Below are positions 60,640 through 64,000 of a stretch of 64,000 bases of DNA, one piece after another. This DNA is from Streptomyces calvus (GTDB taxonomy: Bacteria > Actinomycetota > Actinomycetes > Streptomycetales > Streptomycetaceae). The position numbers and the translations under genes are program-made. The stretch covers positions 1 to 64,000 of the forward strand of contig NZ_VCNP01000024.1 of assembly GCF_006782915.1 (NCBI RefSeq). Reading direction: 5' to 3'. The notes beneath the pieces are model-generated. The model did no database searches. It saw nothing but the letters and a program-made list of their open reading frames with translations, and had not been told where the DNA came from. The first letter of the stretch is position 1. Every line of letters begins with the position of its first letter.

Positions 60640-60972
60640 TCAGTACCTCGGCGCGTCACGGGACCGCCGCACCCGCGTGGTGCGGCGGTCCTTCGCGTTC
60701 CAGCACGCCTTGTGCCAGTGCCGGCGCTCGTCGACCCCGGAGTGCTCCGGCCAGGCCACCACGTGCGGCACCCCGTCCGGGATCAACTGGTCGCAGCCGG
60801 GGCACCGGTACGCCTTGCCCTGCGCGCTGGCGCCCGCCACGTGCCGTACGCTCCACTCCTCGCCCTGCCAGCTCTCCGTGGACTGCCAGCCGCCGTAGCG
60901 GCCGGACCGGTCGTCCTCGGCGCTCCGGCCGGACGAACCGGCTCCCTTGGGTCGGTTGCGACGCGGGGACAC
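60640..60972 (-). CDS. Small CxxC-containing protein of unknown function
   Basis: 110 residues. A basic, Ser/Gly-rich N-terminus (SPRRNRPKGAGSSGRS) is followed by a likely zinc-binding unit YRCPGCDQLIPDGVPHVVAW and RRHWHKACW, i.e. CxxC, His and HxxC, reminiscent of HNH-like zinc folds but without a clear nuclease centre. GTG start at 60972 with GAGAGG 6 bases upstream. It is sometimes annotated as ATP/GTP-binding, but no P-loop is visible. It is convergent with the ABC operon with a 7-bp gap. Confidence 0.85.
   Translation of the reverse strand: MSPRRNRPKGAGSSGRSAEDDRSGRYGGWQSTESWQGEEWSVRHVAGASAQGKAYRCPGCDQLIPDGVPHVVAWPEHSGVDERRHWHKACWNAKDRRTTRVRRSRDAPRY
60661..60691. terminator. Hairpin inside the 3' end of the convergent small gene
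   Basis: Perfect 12-bp stem GGACCGCCGCAC / GTGCGGCGGTCC with a 7-base loop, 28 bases after the ABC permease stop but within the coding end of the - strand gene. It probably terminates the ABC operon. Confidence 0.65.
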
Positions 60973-61213
60973 AGGACACCTCTCGGGGCTGTACAGGATG
61001 CAGGGACCGCGTCCAGCCTACGCGGCACGGGCCGGGGTACGCGTACGGCACCAATCGTCACAAGTCCCCGTGACGGAGCTGCGGCACCCCTCCTGAGCGG
61101 CACATTCTGCAGACAATCCGCAAAATCCCTCGCCCGGCCGTGTCCTCGTCACGTGTCGCGCGGTTATGCCCTGCGGGGGAGCTCCGCGTCGGAGCCAAGG
61201 AAGCAGGAAAGCG

Positions 61214-62242
61214 ATGCGCGTTGGAAGTTTCGTGTTGGCCGCCCAGTTCCCCGGGCAGGGCGAGGGAGAGGCGCTGTACCGCGCGGTCCGCTCGGCCGAG
61301 GTCGCCGAGGAGGCCGGACTGGACACGGTCTGGCTGGCCGAGCACCACTTCGTCCCCTACGGCACCTGCCCGTCGGCCGTCACCCTGGCCGCGCTGCTGC
61401 TCGGCCGCACCCGCCGGCTGAGGGTCGGCACGGCGGTCAGCGTGCTGTCCACCACCCACCCCGTGACCCTCGGCGAACAGGCCGCGCTGCTGCACATCAC
61501 CAGCGGCGGACGCTTCTCCCTCGGCCTCGGACGCGGCGGCCCCTGGGTCGACCTGGAGGTGTTCGGCGGCGGACTGCGGGCGTACGAGAGCGGGTTCCCG
61601 GAATCACTCGATCTGCTGGTGCGCTGGCTGCGCGAACCCTCCGTCGCGGCCGACGGCGAGCGCTACCGCTTCCGCGAGGTCCCCGTCGTGCCCCGGCCGT
61701 CGGAGTCGCTGACCGAGACCGAGGGCCCGGAGGTCGTGGTCGCCTGCACCTCGCCGGCGAGCGTGCGGCTGGCCGCCGAGCGCGGCCTGCCGATGCTGCT
61801 CGGCATGCACATCGGGGACGAGGAGAAGGCCGAGATGGTCGCCCTGTGGCAGCGGCACGCGCGCGCCTGCGGCCGGTCGGCCCGGGAGGTCCACCGCGCG
61901 GCGCACGTCTCCGCGGGCGTCTGCCAGATCGCGGACCGCCGCACCGACGCGGCGGAGACGCTGCTGAAGGCGATGCCGGGCTGGCTGAAGCAGGGACTCG
62001 AGGCCCATGTGACGGTGGACGGACGGCAGCGGCGGATGCGCGACCCGCTCGCCTACACCGAACTGCTCTGCGGGCTGCACCCGGTGGGCACCCCGCGGCT
62101 GTGCGCCGACCGGCTCGCCGCGACCAGCGAGCGGACCGGCATCTCGCGCTTCGCCCTGCTCGTCGAGGGCTCCGGCGACCTGGCGGCGACCGAGGAGAAC
62201 GTACGGCGGCTCGGGGCCGAGGTACTCCCCCAACTCGTCTGA
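61214..62242 (+). CDS. LLM-class flavin-dependent oxidoreductase
   Basis: 342 residues, bacterial luciferase-like TIM barrel. Features are EEAGLDTVWLAEHHFVPYGT near 30-52, VGTAVSVLSTTHPVTLGEQA, GGRFSLGLGRGGP and the C-terminal GTPRLCADRLAATSERTGIS. It probably uses reduced flavin for monooxygenation or hydride transfer on an unknown substrate. The ATG at 61214 has AGGAAAG 3 bases upstream. It is the only long gene between two small - strand genes of unknown function, so context gives no substrate hint. Confidence 0.92.
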   Translation: MRVGSFVLAAQFPGQGEGEALYRAVRSAEVAEEAGLDTVWLAEHHFVPYGTCPSAVTLAALLLGRTRRLRVGTAVSVLSTTHPVTLGEQAALLHITSGGRFSLGLGRGGPWVDLEVFGGGLRAYESGFPESLDLLVRWLREPSVAADGERYRFREVPVVPRPSESLTETEGPEVVVACTSPASVRLAAERGLPMLLGMHIGDEEKAEMVALWQRHARACGRSAREVHRAAHVSAGVCQIADRRTDAAETLLKAMPGWLKQGLEAHVTVDGRQRRMRDPLAYTELLCGLHPVGTPRLCADRLAATSERTGISRFALLVEGSGDLAATEENVRRLGAEVLPQLV

Positions 62243-62276
62243 CGGAGCCGGGTACCCGCGCTGCCGCGGGGCTCCG
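62243..62276. terminator. Hairpin between the LLM gene and the SCO5389-like gene
   Basis: Outer stem CGGAGCC / GGCTCCG with an internal GC-rich region (GGGTACCC), located in the gap between convergent stops. Confidence 0.45.
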
Positions 62277-62345
62277 CTGAGGCTTGCCGCCCCGGTACAA
62301 ACTGCACCTCCCGCGTACGGAGCGGCAAGCGAACGATCGAGCGCG

Positions 62346-62738
62346 TCAGCAGTCGCGCAGTTCCGCCGACTGGTTGAGCACCTGACTGCGCACCGAGGTG
62401 AAGCGGGCCAGCTTCTCGTCGACCGAGGAGTCAAGCGGGAACACGGCCACCCGGTGGCAGTTCTGGAAGGCCAGCCGCACACCGAAGTGCCGTTGCAGCG
62501 CACCGCGTATCGCGTCACTCGCGAGCGCACGCAGCAGCTGACCGCGTGCCTGCTCGTCCGGCGGGGGCGTCTGGTTGTCGGCGAAGGCTCCGCCGTCCAC
62601 CTTCAGCTGGGCCACCAGGGAGCTGATCATCTCCCACGCGTAGGGCAGGGAGGTCCGGACGCAGTCGACGAATTCCGCTTCGTCAACCTCGCCTCGCTCG
62701 GCCTGTTCGAGTAGGGCCGGTGAGACGTCGAGCGACAT
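62346..62738 (-). CDS. SCO5389-family protein, function unknown
   Basis: 130 residues, no signal or membrane segment. It begins MSLDVSPALLEQAERGEVDE and has a mostly helical pattern with three Cys (DCVRTSLPYAWEM, FQNCHRVAVFPL, terminal RDC). The region RGQLLRALASDAIRGALQRH is conserved-looking. The ATG at 62738 has GGAG 6 bases upstream. I recognise it as the product found beside nucS in Streptomyces (SCO5389 as recalled), but no activity is known. Adjacency to nucS, divergent with a 289-bp gap, may be ancestral synteny only. Confidence 0.85.
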   Translation of the reverse strand: MSLDVSPALLEQAERGEVDEAEFVDCVRTSLPYAWEMISSLVAQLKVDGGAFADNQTPPPDEQARGQLLRALASDAIRGALQRHFGVRLAFQNCHRVAVFPLDSSVDEKLARFTSVRSQVLNQSAELRDC

Positions 62739-62993
62739 GGGTTCTCCTCTCGCACCCCCGACGAACAGGGGTTGCCTGACAGATAAGGGAGTTCGCGACA
62801 TCGGACACGCTGCGTACACAGGTCGCGACCTCCCGTTCAATACCGTAAGCAACGGACGGTAACGGCACCAGCAGAATGCCGGGATGCGGGACTTCCTGTG
62901 GGCCGGTAATCGGCCATCGCCCGAACACGCGTTTTCCAGGAGATTCAGGACGCGACCCATGAGGTGCACGGGGTGGCCGTGAGGGCGAATCGC

Positions 62994-63019
62994 CTCGACC
63001 CCGTCCGGTCGAGTAGCGT
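62994..63019 (+). promoter_or_regulatory. nucS promoter: palindrome abutting the -10 box
   Basis: CTCGACC (62994-63000) and GGTCGAG (63007-63013) form a perfect inverted repeat with a 6-base spacer, immediately followed by the -10 TAGCGT (63014-63019). The ATG is 8 bases later. No classic -35 is seen, and the palindrome could be an operator. Confidence 0.5.
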
Positions 63020-63027
63020 TGCCGACC

Positions 63028-63699
63028 ATGCGTCTCGTCATTGCCCGCTGCTCCGTGGACTACGCCGGGCGGCTCACCGCGCACCTGCCGTCGGCACCCC
63101 GTCTGATCCTGATCAAGGCGGACGGCAGCGTCTCGATCCACGCCGACGACCGGGCCTACAAGCCCCTGAACTGGATGTCGCCGCCCTGCGCCCTGAAGGA
63201 GGGCACGGGCGAGGAGGAGGGCGTCTGGACCGTCGTCAACAAGGCGGGCGAGAAGCTCATCATCACGATGGAGGAGATCCTCCACGACTCCTCGCACGAA
63301 CTGGGCGTCGACCCCGGACTGATCAAGGACGGTGTGGAGGCGCACCTCCAGGAACTGCTCGCCGACCGCATCGAGACCCTCGGCGAGGGCTACACCCTCA
63401 TCCGCCGCGAGTACATGACGGCGATCGGCCCGGTCGACATCCTGTGCCGGGACGCGGAGGGACAGACCGTTGCGGTGGAGATCAAGCGGCGCGGCGAGAT
63501 CGACGGCGTGGAACAGCTCACGCGCTACCTGGAGCTGCTGAACCGCGATCCCCATCTCGCGCCGGTGCGCGGCGTCTTCGCCGCCCAGGAGATCAAGCCG
63601 CAGGCCCGGGTGCTCGCCACCGACCGGGGCATCGGCTGCCAGGTCCTCGACTACGACGCGCTGCGCGGCATCGAGGACGACAAGCTGCGCCTGTTCTGA
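63028..63699 (+). CDS. nucS: Endonuclease NucS (EndoMS), non-canonical mismatch repair
   Basis: 223 residues, standard length. It cuts both strands at DNA mismatches and replaces MutS/MutL in actinobacteria. The N-terminal DNA-binding domain begins [20 protein letters not shown]. The C-terminal RecB-like nuclease has [20 protein letters not shown] and [20 protein letters not shown], giving the Asp and Glu-x-Lys catalytic residues. The extreme C-terminus DDKLRLF is the likely sliding-clamp-binding motif. I preferred the ATG at 63028 over an in-frame TTG 9 bases upstream because it gives the conserved MRLVIARC start and the TTG overlaps the -10 box. Confidence 0.96.
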   Translation: MRLVIARCSVDYAGRLTAHLPSAPRLILIKADGSVSIHADDRAYKPLNWMSPPCALKEGTGEEEGVWTVVNKAGEKLIITMEEILHDSSHELGVDPGLIKDGVEAHLQELLADRIETLGEGYTLIRREYMTAIGPVDILCRDAEGQTVAVEIKRRGEIDGVEQLTRYLELLNRDPHLAPVRGVFAAQEIKPQARVLATDRGIGCQVLDYDALRGIEDDKLRLF

Positions 63700-63715
63700 G
63701 GCGCGCGCGACAGCC

Positions 63716-63752
63716 GTGAGGGCCGGGTTCCGTCGGGAGCCCGGCCCCTCAC
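63716..63752. terminator. Bidirectional terminator after nucS
   Basis: Stem GTGAGGGCCGGG / CCCGGCCCCTCAC with a single bulged C and a 12-base loop, between convergent stops. Confidence 0.7.
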
Positions 63753-63765
63753 GCGTGTCCGGCGG

Positions 63766-64000
63766 TCAGACCATCACCGTCTCCGAGCCGCCGGACGCAT
63801 CCGGCTCGCCGGTCCCCGGGGCGCTCGCGGAACTGCTCGTCTGCGACGGGCCGGAGGAGGTGGGGCCGCTCGCGGTGTCGCTGGTGGACGGCGGTGGCGT
63901 CCCGGGGTCGGTGGTCGTCTCGGTGGGCTCGGGCTCGGACGGCTCACCCGTCGGCCCCGACTCGCTCGGGTCGGGCGAGGTGGGCGGCTTGGGCGTCGTG
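63766..64000 (-). CDS. Pro/Thr/Ser-rich C-terminal part of a protein leaving the window (5' end outside)
   Basis: Reading the - strand from the right edge gives 77 codons without a stop, ending at the stop codon 63766-63768. The visible part is low complexity. Pro, Thr, Ser, Glu and Gly dominate (SPDPSESGPTGEPSEPEPT), and it ends GEPDASGGSETVMV. Such tails occur on surface-exposed or membrane-anchored Streptomyces proteins. Codon bias (third-position GC) and the terminator placed just after the stop support a real gene. The function cannot be told from this part. Confidence 0.65.
   Translation of the reverse strand, partial: TTPKPPTSPDPSESGPTGEPSEPEPTETTTDPGTPPPSTSDTASGPTSSGPSQTSSSASAPGTGEPDASGGSETVMV

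Overview
The window is very GC-rich, has strong third-position GC bias and uses GTG starts often. It carries the coiled-coil cytoskeletal genes scy and filP, and its conserved part follows a gene order I remember from the Streptomyces coelicolor core chromosome (roughly SCO5426 down to SCO5388; recalled, not searched). It is therefore a Streptomyces chromosome segment with an accessory biosynthetic region at the left end.

Accessory region (1 to about 23,400). On the + strand lies the 3' part of a class II lanthipeptide synthetase (LanM). Its dehydratase residues are intact, but its cyclase domain has lost every zinc ligand. A 67-residue peptide with a GG leader cut and only one Cys follows directly, and then a large LuxR/LAL regulator. 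On the - strand, in transcription order, are a two-module NRPS (16397-22726), a two-module NRPS with a thioesterase (8914-16227), a cytochrome P450 and an MFS exporter. Read colinearly this predicts a tetrapeptide X1-X2-Thr-X4. The Thr call comes from the code DFWNIGMVHK. The condensation domain after the Thr module has an altered first motif residue and is a candidate Thr-dehydrating domain.

Core metabolism (23,468-29,592): pfkA (-), then pta-ackA and pyk (+), covering upper glycolysis, acetate overflow and pyruvate formation.

Cell surface, redox and sulfur (29,686-38,620): three - strand genes for surface or membrane proteins (Asp/Ser-rich protein, DUF6114, DUF6230), a thioredoxin-TPR protein, a TetR regulator, a methyltransferase, and a LysR / cysteine dioxygenase / YeiH-type exporter set that reads as cysteine-to-sulfite catabolism and efflux.

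Acyl-CoA and regulation (38,668-51,221): icmA with the diagnostic isobutyryl-CoA mutase residues F80 and Q198 and a strong operator-like palindrome at its start, two DUF3817 membrane proteins, two MarR regulators, a thiamine-binding protein, three tandem AIM24 genes, a two-component system facing an Asp-rich PepSY protein, then meaB, an acetyl-CoA acetyltransferase and methylmalonyl-CoA epimerase.

Cytoskeleton and transport (51,451-60,632): scy, filP, and two ABC ATPase-permease pairs. The right end holds a small CxxC protein, an LLM-class flavin oxidoreductase, an SCO5389-like protein, the mismatch endonuclease gene nucS, and the Pro/Thr/Ser-rich tail of a - strand gene that leaves the window. 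Several genes have a TANNNT -10 box only 6-8 bases before the start codon, suggesting leaderless mRNAs. I saw no tRNA, rRNA, CRISPR array or insertion sequence.
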